A DNA stretch of 57,500 nucleotides, taken from NCBI GenBank assembly GCA_905221605.1, contig CAJNDS010000846.1, positions 300,001 through 357,500 of the forward strand, in the 5' to 3' direction. Shown here piece by piece: positions 34,590 through 46,407 of the stretch. The notes below the pieces were generated by a model. The model did not search any database. It was not told the origin of the DNA and saw only the letters and a list, made by a program, of their open reading frames with translations. The translations under genes were made by a program, and so were the position numbers. How positions within the stretch are numbered: the stretch's first letter is position 1; every line of letters begins with the position of its first letter. This DNA comes from Symbiodinium natans (taxonomy: Eukaryota; Sar; Dinophyceae; Suessiales; Symbiodiniaceae).

Positions 34590-37500
34590 CGAACCCTGCC
34601 AGCTCTTCCGCCAAGTCGCGCATGTCGTCATAGACTCTTCGGAGGGCCTCGCTCGCGTTGCTGTATGCACGCTTGGGAGATGCTCGAGATCGCGCGAGGC
34701 CTTTTTGGGGTTGCTCAAAGGTCGAAAAGAGCTGCCGTCGCTTGGGGCTTGGGTGTCGCTTTGGGTTAAACCATGTCAAAATGCCTTCCCAAGCTATGAG
34801 GGTTCAGACTTACTTTTCCCGTCACTTTACAGAGTTTCAGTATTTGGTTAGCTCACAAGAGCGGTGAGTTTTGACTGATACTCATTATAGAGACCATACC
34901 TAAAAAGGAAGATGCAGGGATGAAGCGGCATGAGCCTCTGTGGGTAAGATATGGCGACCCTTTCTAGTTAAGGATGGGCTGCAATACACTAACATATGTC
35001 GGGTTACAAGGGACCCCTACTATAGCCACACATAGTAGGATTCCCGTCTAATAAGGACCCCAGTAAGATACTCCGAAATGTCGGACACCCCCATATTGAA
35101 GGTAGACGTCTGCTACGCTCAGAAACGAGGTTCGGTGGGCTGCTATCAGTCTCAGGAGATGCGGGTTTCGAGTTGCTTCACCGGCCCCCTACACCCTAAA
35201 CCCTAAACCCTAAACTCTCAACCCTAAACCCTAAACCCTGCGCAACGCAGACGCAAGTGCCTTAGCTATGCGAAGGCTGGAGGGCGAGTCGCAGGGCCTT
35301 GGGCCAACCTTTGTGCAGCCTTTCACAGGATGTATGGGGTTTCGGGTTTGGGGCTTAGGGTTTAGGGTTTAGGGTTAGGGTTTCGGGGGAGCCTAAATCC
35401 CCCTTCCCCTAAGGACAAGGCCCACCCCATGCCGATGATGCCACCGGCGTTGAGGTACCTCGAGGGTGCCGAGGCCTGGGTGGCAAAGTTCACCCTACTT
35501 GGAGGCTTAGGGTTTAGGATTGTGTGCGGTTTAGGGTTTAGGGTTTAGGGTTTAGGGTTTAGGGTTTAGGGTTTAGGGTTTAGGGTTTAGGGTTTAGGGT
35601 TTACGTACTTATGAACCAACGATGACGGTACTTATCACCAACTTATAAGCCCCTTAAGTGCCCTGCGGTTAGAAGAAGAGCCCAAGGCCTTGGGGTGTAG
35701 GCTTTAAGGTTCCTGGGATTTTGGGGTTTAGGGTTTAGGGTTGTTTGAGGTTTAGGGTTTAGGGTTCAGGGTTCAGGGTTCAGGGTTCAGGGTTTAGGGT
35801 TTAGGGTTTAGGGTTTAGGGTTTAGGGTTCAAGGTTTAGGGTTTAGGGTACTTCACGTTTCTGGCCTTCCCCAGTCTGGCTGTTACAGGTAACCCCTAAA
35901 TCCCCAAACTCTAAACCCAAAACCCTAAACTCACCAGGCTTCCCGCGTTGCCCAGGCCCGTGGCGTGCATCTGGTCTACGGCGATGTGCGCCTGCCTTGG
36001 GCTGCAGGGTTTCGGGCTTGTAGGGTTTAGGGTTCAGGGTTTAGGGTTTCAGGTCGAGGGTTTCCCTCCGAACCTCCACAGTATGTAACAAAAAGAGCCC
36101 CAAAAACCGTCCATTATTTGAGTTGGCAGCTTGTTGGTCCTAAAACCCAAAACCCAAAACACCCAAAAACCCTAAGCCCAAACCTCCGAACCCGAATCTT
36201 TGCCGGGAGTCTGGGGCGGGGGGGACGGGTCCACAGAGATTATAGGGTTTAGGGAGGAGATTGGAGACATATGCCTGAGTCTTCCGGATTTCAGAGGGGG
36301 CTTTTGGCTTCTGGGGCATTGGAGGTTTCGGGTCTCAAGTTTAGGGTTGGGGTTTAGGGTCTATGCACGAGGAAATTGGGGTATGTAGAGTGTGCAGGGC
36401 TCCCAACACTTCCCCAAGCAATACCCTGAGACCCTGGAAAACGCGAGAAAGGGAAGCGCACAAACTCAACTCCTCCGAGCCCCTCCACTTGACGGTTCAC
36501 TAGGGGTTTAGGTTAGAGAGTTTAGGGCTTAGGGTTCAGGGTTCGAGGGTAGAGACCAAGGTTCCAAACCCTCAAACGCACCATAAACAAGGGCTTTCAG
36601 GGTTCCTCCGCCCAACCCCAACAGGGTGGGGCCCCCTAGTTATAAGTAGAGTTATAAGGGCCCTAAATTGGGTTATAAGGACCCTAAGTTAGGTTATAAG
36701 TCCCTTAACTACAGTTAGTATAGTAAGGGGGCCCCACCCTGTAACCCCAAGAGGATGAGGAGGCGGCTCCAGCACCTCGCGTGGGAAAACGTTCTCCTGC
36801 ACGTGTGGGCGCCAAGTCTTGCGCAAGTGGTCGGTTGGAAGTTCTTGTTGGCTGCCATGCTTTGACGCATAAAAAGCCCTAAGCCCTAAACCCTAGACCC
36901 TAAACCCTAAACCCTAAACCCTAAACCCTAAACCCTAAACCCTAAACTTCAAACTCCCAAGAGCACACCCTGCCGCCCCTGTGCCTCGGCGGCCACAACC
37001 ACTGGTGTGCCGAAGGAGAAGAACCGCCGTAGCAGTTCCTTTGTGCTAACTACGGCTTTTAGGGGTCTAGGGTTTAGGGTTTAGGGTTATAGTTTTTGCA
37101 GGGCCAACGGGGTTTTAGGGTTTGGTTTATAGGGTCTAGGAGATACATCTCAAGAATATGTTTGCTATCGTTCGGCAAAGGTCTCACAACCCTGCGGGGT
37201 GCTTAAGCTCTGAAGCTTCGTAACTCCCACCCTGAGGTTCAGGGTTTCGGGTTTAGGGTTGAGGGTTGCGGGTTGAGGGTTTAGGGTTGTGTGTTGTAAG
37301 ACCTACAGCCCTCTGACCTTGCCATGACCATCTTAGGTTAGGCTCCGTCTTTGTCCTTGAGGGGTCAATACAGCCGCCTACTTCTTTACTGGAATGGGTG
37401 CCTTATTGGGGTAGTCTGATAGTATGCTTATACGGAGATTGTAGGGGCCATCGATTGGTACTGATTCTGCCCGATCTGCTTGGGATTTTTGGGGCTTAAG

Positions 37501-39283
37501 ACTTGGGGTCGAACTCCTTGTACTTCAGGGTACGGTAGCTCATAACTTTCTCCCCCCCCCCCTCTCCGCCAAGAACATTCAGACCCTAAACCCTAAACCC
37601 TAAACCCCAGGGCCGAGCTCCTCACGTGGCCATCGAAGCCGTTGGGAAAAACGTCGAAGGCATCCAGGAAGACAATCAAGTCATCGTCGTCCACCGTCTG
37701 ACCCCAGAGACTCCGCTATGCCCCTCATTAGGTCATTTGGGGTTCCCTAGATCATGCCCCAGACTCCCTAACCAAGGTGGGTTTGGGGCAGCTATAACAA
37801 TTGAAACCTTTATGGCTTTATAAGGATTATATAAGGATTAGGGGGTACGAAAAACTAAAAAACTACTTTCAAATCAACCCCTGCTAAGCCCACGAACCGA
37901 ATCCTATTTCAAACTAAGGCTTTCTTCCTATACTTCGGAGCTTGTGGAATCCCTGAGGATTGTGTCGGAATAATATTGGCAACTCATTTTCGTAGGATCC
38001 TACATTCAGCCCGAAGCCTATATAATCAACTGTGAACTAACACAAGGGGCTCCCAGCAGGTAGCGTGCCTGTGGGCAATTGTAAGCCAGGACCCCAAACT
38101 CCCCCAGACCCTACACTGATCATGATAATGAACTGTGCAGGTTGGTTGCTACTGACTGGGTTCAAGGCTTAGGGAAACGTCGTAGAGACAAAAAAAGGGC
38201 CATGATCTAGATCAGGCCCCCATGTGTCACCACCGCCCCCCATTAAACCCTATACCCTCAACTCTAACGACCCTGAACCCTCAGCCCGCACCCCTCCCCC
38301 CCTAAACCCTAAACCCTAAACCCTAAACGCTAAACCCTAAACCCTAAACCCTAAATCCCCCGCCCCTCTTGCGGGACTTGAAGGCGAAGAGGACCTCATT
38401 CCAAACGCCGCGCTGCAACTCTCTGAGCTTGTCAGTCTTCGACTGACTGCTAGAGGTGGTTTAGGGGTTTAGGGTTTAGGGTTTAGGGCTTAGGGGCCCG
38501 CGGGGGTCTAATTCAACGCTAAACCCTAAATTCCCCAGATCACTGCACCTCCTGAAGGCCCCTCTCCCGGTCTTTAGGTAGGACCAGTAGCCCTAAACCC
38601 TAAACCCAAAAAAGGCCCCTCCCGGCCTTTAGGTAGGACCAGTAGCCGATAAGCTTGTCCAGGGTCCCCTTCCATTCGCCCTCCTCCAGTTTTTGTCTGC
38701 TATGGAGGGGGAGGAGGTTAGCCCTGACCCCCTAAACTCTAGACCCCTACACTCTAAACCCCTAAACTCTAAACTCTAAACCCCTAAATAGCCCCTAAAC
38801 CCTAAAGTAGGAACGGGCCTTGAGCTTCAATCTACACTCCTGAGGCCTAAGCCACAGCATCTGAAGACCTCAAGCCCCTCAAAGGGTTTGGGGGTTTAGG
38901 GTTTGGGGTTTAGGGTTAGGGGTTTAAGGGTTAGGGTTTCGGGTTTAGGGTTCTTTAGTGCTGGACGGTTGAAAGCTTGAAGGGCTTGTGATTATGAGCA
39001 TGCTGACGGGCTTATGCGCTCAAATGGGGGAACGAATCCCAAACATGAGCGCTATTTCCCGCTCCTCTCCCGGCGTTCCTCACACTCTAAACCCTAAACC
39101 CCTAAAACCCTAAACCCTTTAAACCCTAAAACCCTAAACCCTAAACCCTAACACCTAAACCCTAAACCCTTAAGCCTGAACCCCAAACACTAAACCCTAA
39201 ACCCCAAATAACAGCCAGCCAGGCCCAGCCTGCTGAAGGATCTTGACCGGGAACGGCGCGTGGAACTGCAAGAGGTCCAAGTT
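34590..39283 (-). CDS. PLOD-like glycosyltransferase, at least seven exons
   Basis: Exons: 39283-39230, 38683-38627, 37697-37626, 37038-36985, 36817-36776, 35475-35426, 34660-about 34590, all phase-consistent. The joined reading gives, in order, NLDLLQFHAPFPVKILQQ, EWKGTLDKLIGYWSYLK, DDDDLIVFLDAFDVF, LLRRFFSFGTPVVVAAE, TWRPHVQENVFPRE, SRYLNAGGIIGMG and ASEALRRVYDDM. This matches the order in the glycosyltransferase domain of procollagen lysyl hydroxylases and related enzymes: a DxD-containing strand after ylk, then fSFg..vvfaAE, then W/P, then RYLNsGG.iG. It probably transfers a sugar in the secretory pathway (family inference). N-terminal and C-terminal exons were not fixed; 33232-33146 (reading GHQFAHAQKFLDNLRYNF) may be a later exon. 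Confidence 0.75.
34985..35095. mobile_element. MITE family J, diverged copy
   Basis: Contains TAGTAGGATTCCCG and AATAAGGACCCCAGTAAG, close to blocks in 32126-32250. In the glycosyltransferase intron. Confidence 0.4.
35426..35475 (-). CDS. Glycosyltransferase exon with RYLNAGG
   Basis: Reads ASAPSRYLNAGGIIGM and ends GG in phase 2 before a GT donor. It joins to the exon at 34660 to give GMGNASEALRRVYDDM. RYLNxGG is the most conserved block of PLOD-like transferases. Confidence 0.78.
35527..35604. repeat. TTTAGGG array
   Basis: About eleven tandem heptamers in the glycosyltransferase intron. Confidence 0.95.
35745..35850. repeat. TTTAGGG/TTCAGGG array
   Basis: Mixed heptamers with a run of TTCAGGG. 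Confidence 0.9.
36621..36743. mobile_element. MITE family A, copy 4
   Basis: Same orientation as copy 1. Located in the glycosyltransferase intron after the exon ending at 36776. Confidence 0.9.
37626..37697 (-). CDS. Glycosyltransferase exon with DxD-type strand
   Basis: 24 codons, TVDDDDLIVFLDAFDVFPNG onward; the FLDAFDV segment corresponds to the metal/sugar-nucleotide-binding DxD strand. Canonical GT donor (GGCCAC, then GTGAGG). Confidence 0.8.
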
Positions 39284-40602
39284 CTTGTGGGGCTTATTCC
39301 TTGGCTTAGGGTTTAGGGTTTAGGGTTTCGGGTTTAGGGTGCATTCCTTGGCAATATTAGGTGCCGCCACCGAATTTCTCGACAACCTTGGAGCCATTTT
39401 CGTCTGAACGCATTAACGCCGTTTCATTTGCAACCCGACACCGAAAGAAAGGGCAGCAAGTGCACTCCTGGAGTTCCTAGAGTTACGTACCTCTAAACCC
39501 TAAACCCTAAACCCTAAACCATGAGCGCCGGGTTGTGTTTTTGGAGCTTACAACTGTTAGAACTGCCAGGGGGTTTGGAAGGAGACTTCGGGAAGAGGCC
39601 TTGGCGGAAGAAGTTTGGCATTGCAGGTTGTCCCTAAACCCTATGCAAAACCGAAACCCTAAACCCTAAACCCTAAACCCTTAACCTGGGTTTGGGGGGG
39701 TTAGGTGTCCAAGGCTCCGGCTTCAGGTCGAGGGTTTGGAGTTTTCGGGCGAGGGGGCAGTGCCAGGATTTGGCTTAACTTCTGGAGATGAGGTCACAGG
39801 CCCATAGAGTCATTTGTAGGTCTATGGGAAAACAAAGGACCCTTCAGGTCACGAGACGACTGCTGAATGTGGGGCTGACTTTGTCTGGAGACGGCCACTG
39901 CTGAGGCGTAGGCGCATATACCACAATCTGCACATTCGTGACTCTCCTGGCAACGAACCCACGGAGCTTTCAGGCACGGGGAGAAGCTGATAGCCTGATA
40001 GCACTCCAACGAAAATTTTTGGTCTCAGTATGTACTATTTTTGGACAAGTGTTGGCATAGACTCCCTCCCAAACCCCCAAGCCCCCGGGCCATGGAACAC
40101 AGACGCGTCCCTTTGCGAATATGTCCGCGGAAGCAATGGTGGCGTCAAGAGTATGTCTGTTGAATCTAGGACGCTAAACCCTATACACCCTGGACCCTAG
40201 ACCCTAGACCCTAAACTATATACACTGAACCTGGGACGTAGCTGGCGTGTGGCGAGCCGTCGTTCCGAGCAGAGCCGTTCCAGCTACCCATGTGCTTTAC
40301 TGGCACAAAGTAGAAGGCAGGCAGCCACGCACATCGATTTAGGCGGGGGTGGCGGTGTCCGGGGGGGTTACAAAATGTGATGAAGCAGAACTGAACCCTG
40401 AACTCTGGCTAGCTTCTTCAGGGTTGTCCTTCATTCCAACCCTAAACCCTAAACCCTAAACCCTAAACCCTAAACCCCAAACCCCAAACCCTATAAGCCC
40501 GATAATCTTCCAGAGGAGCGAGCCTCGGATAGGTCGCGAACTGGATGGCCTGCCAAAGCTCATCATCCCGCAGCCTTAGCGAGATTAGTACCTTATAGGG
40601 CA

Positions 40603-40740
40603 AGGGTTTAGGGTTTAGGGTTTAGGGTTTAGGGTTTAGGGTTTAGGGTTTAGGGTTTAGGGTTTAGGGTTTAGGGTTTAGGGTTTAGGGTTAAGGGTTT
40701 AGGGTTTAGGGTTTAGGGTTTAGGGTTTAGGGTTTAGGGC
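40603..40740. repeat. TTTAGGG array
   Basis: About nineteen tandem heptamers with one TTAAGGG, between the kinase and glycosyltransferase genes. Confidence 0.95.
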
Positions 40741-40948
40741 TACAGGGCTCAGGTTTAGGGCTTAGGGTTTAGGACAGCTTTTTAAACAAGGGGAAGAGGT
40801 TCAGCAGGGTTACAGGAGTGAGAGCCGGTGATGTATACCCGAAGTCCTAAACCCTAAACTTGAAACCTTGTTGTTTTTTTTTTGGGGGGGGAGGGTGGGG
40901 CAGGTACAACCTGCTCAAGGTCTTAGCTGCAGGAGACAAGAGGAGTAT

Positions 40949-41061
40949 CATGGCAGCCCAGTAACCCTATTATGATATGGGCACCCTCTTTTGGGTTGGA
41001 TATTTTATAAGGGCAGCCATAAACAAACAAAAAGGACAAAGGGTACCACTGGGCTACCAAG
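40949..41061. mobile_element. MITE family E, second full copy
   Basis: 113 bp with ends CATGGCAGCCCAG and CTGGGCTACCAAG, flanked by GTAT at 40945-40948 and 41062-41065, a 4-bp target duplication. The interior shares TGGGTTGG and GGTACCAC with the copy at 29607. It lies just downstream of the kinase stop codon. Confidence 0.85.
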
Positions 41062-41123
41062 GTATTATCCCTTGATACAACGCCCCTGAGGCATATCCAT
41101 CCCACGCCTGCGCACCATTTGCT

Positions 41124-44100
41124 TCAAGCATCCCGGCGGCCGGCTATCAGCTGCTCGATCTCTTCCTTGTGGGCGCTTAATGAAAGGGTTGGGGGTTTGG
41201 GGTTTGGGGTTTGGAGGTTTAGGGTTTAGGGTTTAGGGTTTGGGGTTTAGGGTTTAGGGTTTAGGGTTTTTTAGTTGGGCCGCAGAATGCCTGCTCAGAT
41301 GTGGGGACTTCCCGGAGACTCCACAGGGGTTGTTACTGGTCTCTACTCCCCGCCTGCCCCTTCAAGTCCCAGTCAAGCAAGCTTAAGCAGACATTGCAGC
41401 CGCCCGAAAGCCTTGATTCCTACACTCCAAAAAGCCAAAACCCAAAAACAAGCCCTACAGCACCCCTCCCACCTGTAAACACTAGACCCCCAACGATAAC
41501 AAGAAAAACCCTAAACCCTAAACCCTAAACCCTGAACCAAAAACCTAAACCCTAAACACAGGCAGCGTTTCCAGCCCAGGGCCCTTGCGGCTAGGAGTGG
41601 CACCTCACAGCCACCCAGGCGACCGCAGTTCAGGGCGCCAGCTGCGCATCCTCGTGGGCTGCGAGGGTTTAGGGTTTAGGGTTTAGGGTTTAGGGTTTAG
41701 GGTTTAGGGTTTAGGGTTTAGGGTTTAGGGTTTAGGGTTGTTGGAGCTTTGGGGGGTTTTAGGGGCTCCAAGACTCTTGGGGGTTCTTGGACTTTAAGGG
41801 CTTTAAGGGGTTTTAGGGGCTCTTAGACTTTAAAGGCTTTAGGAGATTTTATAAGGGCACCCGTTTTGGGGTTGGTTGCTTTATCAGGGAACCCAGAACC
41901 AAAGAAACGGTAAAGGGTAGCACTGGGCCATGAAGAATAGCCGTGAGCCCTACATTACTAGACTGCGAGCCCTAAACCCTAAACCCGAAACCCTAAACCC
42001 TAAACCCCAAACCCTAAACCCTAAACCCGAAACCCTACATTACCAGACTCTGAGCCAGTTCGGGGTCTCTTTGCGCTGAGATCATGCCCGGTCCTTTCGC
42101 CACCGCATCGGCCAAAGGCTCACCACACCTAAGGGTCTAAGGGTTCAGGGTTTAGGGTTCTAGGGTTTAGGGTTTAGGGTTTAGGGTTTAGGGTTTAGGG
42201 TTTAGGGTTTAGGGTTTAGGGTTTAGGGTTTAGGGTTTAGGGTGCAACATGTTTAGGGATTGATTTGGGTCTAGGACGGAATCTGAAGGTCTTCAGGATT
42301 GGGTGAGGATTTTGTGTTGAGGGTTTTATTTAGGCCTTGATTTGGATAGCCATGCTCGTCTGAGGCTTAAAGGCTTAACGATGTAGATATGAACCTTGAA
42401 CGCTAAACCCGGATCAACTAACGAATGGTGCAGAAGTCTCACAGGGATTAGTTCAGATTCGATCAAAGTGAGACAGCCAGTGGCAGTCGGCATCAAAGAA
42501 CCATACAGTCGTCAACGAAAAACACCGTATCATCGAGACAACAGTAGCAGCAGAGTCAACCCTTAACCCCCAACCCCCAACCCTAAACCTTCAACTCTCA
42601 ACCCTAATCCCACTCAAACCCTCAACCCTCAACCCTACGCATTCAACGCTGAACCCCTCAAACCCCTCAAACCCCTCAAACCCCTCAAACCCGTAAACCC
42701 GTAAACCCCTAAACCCCTAACCCTGAAACCCCCTAAACCCCTAAACCCCTAAACCCCTAAACCCCTAAACCCCTAAACCCCTAAACCCCTAAACCCCTAA
42801 ACCCCTAAACCCCTAAACCCCTAAACCCCTACACCCCTGCAGGAAGCTCCTGCAGGAAGCTGAGCGCAAGGCGCCCAGGAAGCCAACAAGGCCGCACAGA
42901 AGGCATCGCCGGCACCTGTTGCGTCCTTGCTCCAACCCCCCCCCCCCCCCCCGAGGGCGGAGGGCTTCAGGGTCTTAGGGTGTGAGGGCTTCAGGGTTTT
43001 AGGGCTTTAGGGCTTCAAGGTTTAGGGTTCTAGGGTCTTAGGGATTTAGGGTTTTAGGGTTTTAGGGTCTTAGGGGTTTAAGGTTTAGGGTTCTAGGGTC
43101 TTAGGGTCTTAGGGTTTTAGGGCTTTAAGGCTTTAAGGCTTTAAGGCCTAGGGTCTTAGGGTCTTAGGGTCTTTGGGTTTTAGGGCTTAGGGTCTTAGGG
43201 TCTTCGGGTTTTAGGGTTTTAGGGTCTTAGGGTTCGAAGGTTCATGGAGCTCGGGCTTCGGTTGGCGGATGAGGGTTTAGAGGGGATTGAGGGTTTTTTT
43301 GTGCTTCGGGGTGCTAAGGATTTAGAGCTTTTGAACTTGATTTTTTGCGTCCTGAGAAATCTGCCCGAACTATTTTGGGATACGTTTCTTTAAGGGTATA
43401 TATTCTTTCTGCCTGAAGGGTACACAGGTTACATCAGCTTACACTAGGTAGAGATTTCAGAAGTTTGGGGTTTTGAAGTTGCAGGATTCCGGGGTTTTGG
43501 GACCTCAGTGCTCGAAAGGTCCGGGGTTTCGGGGCTTTAGGGCCTCAAACCCTACACCGTCAACCAAGGTTTAGGGGGTTTTGGGGCTTAGGCGACCTAA
43601 GCCCCTTCAAGGGTCTAGGGCTTGGGAGTTTTTTGAGGGGTTTAGGGCTTCAGGAACTTAGGGCTTCAAGCTTGTAGGCTGGGTAGTCACTTCATTTTCG
43701 GTACTCACATCTCAAATATTCCGCCCACCGGCGGCTCCCATCATCGCGCACGGGTCGCGCACCCAGACATGACCGGCGGCGGAGACGAAGGAGAGCCATT
43801 CATGTTGACTTTGACCTTCTCGACCGTGGCCCCTCGAGGAGTCAGAGCCCCGGCCCCCGGCCGAAGCCGTGGAGCTGGCGCTGTCAGGTCGACAAGACAT
43901 CGCGCGCTCGTGTCCGCGAAGCGTTTCTGAAGCGCCCGCAAGCGTTCGCAAGTGCCACTCATGACCTGTAGTTTCGGAATCCTGCGTTTGAGTGTCGTCT
44001 CGGGCTTTGCAAGTATGACAGTTACAAGGATGAGGACTCAGGAGTTCGCCATCTTCACAACTGTCGTCACTTTTGGAGCTTCCTTTTGTGTTCGCGCATC

Positions 44101-44252
44101 ACACGTGGTGACAGTTAGGAGGATGAGGGCTGCGGGGTTGGCCAGGGGACGAGGGACAGAGCAAGAAACGCAACAAGAACGACATCAAGAAAGAACAGGA
44201 GGATGAGAGATGAGAAATATTAAAAATATGTATATATATATATACACATAAA

Positions 44253-44309
<57 letters not shown>

Positions 44310-46374
44310 TATATATATAGACAAGAAGGCATATTGAGAGATCATCAGGCAAGTCGGCTCCGAGCTCGTGTCGTGAGCCCCCTAAAACCCCCACAATCCC
44401 AAACAATCACCCCCAAACTGCAAAGTCCTAAGCTCTACACCCCTACAGGGTGGGGCCCCCTAGTTATAAGTAGAGTTATAAGGGCCCTAAATTGGGTTGT
44501 AAGGACCCTAAGCTAGGTTATAAGTCCCTTAACTACAGTTAGTATAGTAAGGGGGCCCCACCCTGTAGACCCTAGACCTAACACTATACAAACCCTACAC
44601 CGCAACACCGTCCTTCACGTCGAGCGCCAGCGCTTCTGCGTGGCCCAGCGCGCCATCCCGGTCGACCCAGTCAGCACCTTTTGGAAAGTTTAGGGCTTGT
44701 CCTTGTTCGGGTTTACGATTTGGGGTCCTAGGGAATTTCGGGCTTGCGGTTTTCAGGGTTTTAAGGTTCGGGGGTAGGTACAACTTTGGAGAGTTCCACC
44801 CAAGTACCACTGTTTCATGTTCTATGAAATCAAAAGTTTGCGCAGCACAACTCTGAACCTTCAAATTCAGTTCTGGACCTCGTGCGACATGGCTGTTGTT
44901 GCATGCGATTCATTGCGGCAGCCGCCGCCGCACGCATTTGTTGTGAGACCCATGCAATTATCCCGGGTGACTGGCGGGGTGAGAACTTCCGGTTTCAAGG
45001 TTCAGGGTTTCGCGTCGTCTTGTGGGGAAAGGGCTTCAGGCTCAGCAAGTGAAGCCACCGGGAGCCTCATGAGGATCATGTAAGGGGAATGATGAAGCCC
45101 CCCCCCTATAAAGTTCTTAAGGGAGGGGGCTTCAAGGGGGGTAGGTACCTAGGGAACCTTCGGAAAGCTTCGGAGCCTTAGGGGAGTTAAACAAAACTAG
45201 GGAACCTTGGGTTTTTTAGGCCCCTTGAACCCCCCTCCCTTAAGAACCCCATAATGAACCAGGTCCAACCATGCCTAAACCCTAAACCCCTGAACCCTAA
45301 ACCGTAAACCCCAAACCCAAAACCCAAAACCCAAAACCCTAAACCCTAAAAACTCACCCAGGCCTTGTGATCCGTGTGTGACCACCGCGGACAGGCCGCC
45401 TTCAGGCTGTGAACAAAAGTAATACTGGGTCCAGACCACAGATCTACCGTAAACCCGGTCTGCTAGCCCTTTGGCACTCGCTGCTAAGGTATACGGTTCG
45501 ACAACCTAAAAGCCTGAAACCTAAACCTGGAGTGTTCCCTTAGCGGCTTTAAGCATAGGGGTTTTGTGAAGACAGACCTTGTGCGCAGGACACAGGGGTT
45601 GAGGGGTGAGGGGCTTACTGGTATACAGTTGAACCAGCAACGCTGCAAGCCAAACGCCCTAATCCTGAAAACTCTTTAACTCGCCCAGGCAGCTGAAACC
45701 GAATATTCTCAGCTTTGATCAAGTATCATCAGATACTCTTTTAATCGTTGATCAAGTAACATCAGATATTTTAGATACTACAAAATGTACGTATGTATGA
45801 GTGTCTGCACATGTTCTCATCGCTCTGGTCGTACACGCGAAACTGTTTTGTGCACAATGTTTTTACATATATACATATTTGTACACATATATATATATGT
45901 CTATTATATGTCTATTTTCATGCATATGCTTGTTTGTATTTATACTTATAGGCACACTTATATGACATGAAGTCCATATACACACGTGGCTAGACCCAAA
46001 GGTTGTCTGCTATAACACCCTCCTCTGAAAGCAGTCGGGTTTGAAGCCCTTGAAGCCCGAGCAGTCCGAATTTCTACCCGGCATAACCCTGAACCCTAAA
46101 CCCCAAACCCTAAACCCTAAACCCTAAACCCAAAAGTAACCCTGGCTCCAGAAGGCAGCCGAAGAGGTAGCTCCAAGCCTCTTGTATCCCCAGCCCTATG
46201 AACCCTTTCACCTAAACCCTAAACCCCAAACCCTAAACCCTAAACCCTAAACCCCAAACCCCAAACCCCAAACCCCAAACCCCAAACCCCAAACCCTAAA
46301 CCCTAAACCCTACCTGTAGCTGGTTCTTAGTAGGGGATGAGGGAATGAGGTACCCTATATAATCCCTTAAAGGG

Positions 46375-46407
<33 letters not shown>

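Larger units (their letters stand above)
39300..41100. other. Interval between the kinase stop and the first glycosyltransferase exon found
   Basis: Minus-strand coding-like islands at 39377-39470, 40082-40160, 40232-40340 and 40500-40585 (LRDDELWQAIQFATYPRLAP) may be N-terminal exons of the glycosyltransferase gene or another gene. Also holds a 19-unit TTTAGGG array and the family E element. Confidence 0.4.

Noticed and set aside
35940-36000. Extra glycosyltransferase exon reading QAHIAVDQMHATGLGNAGSL with a GTGAGT donor
   Set aside because: Exon 36817-36776 joins in phase to 35475-35426 without it; kept only as a possible cassette exon.
38360-38450. Extra glycosyltransferase exon reading TDKLRELQRGVWNEVLFAFK
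   Set aside because: The exons ending YWSYLK (38627) and starting TVDDDDLIVF (37697) join in phase as in related enzymes, leaving no place for it.
44099-44406. Tyr/Ile-repeat open frames
   Set aside because: Translation of the TA microsatellite.
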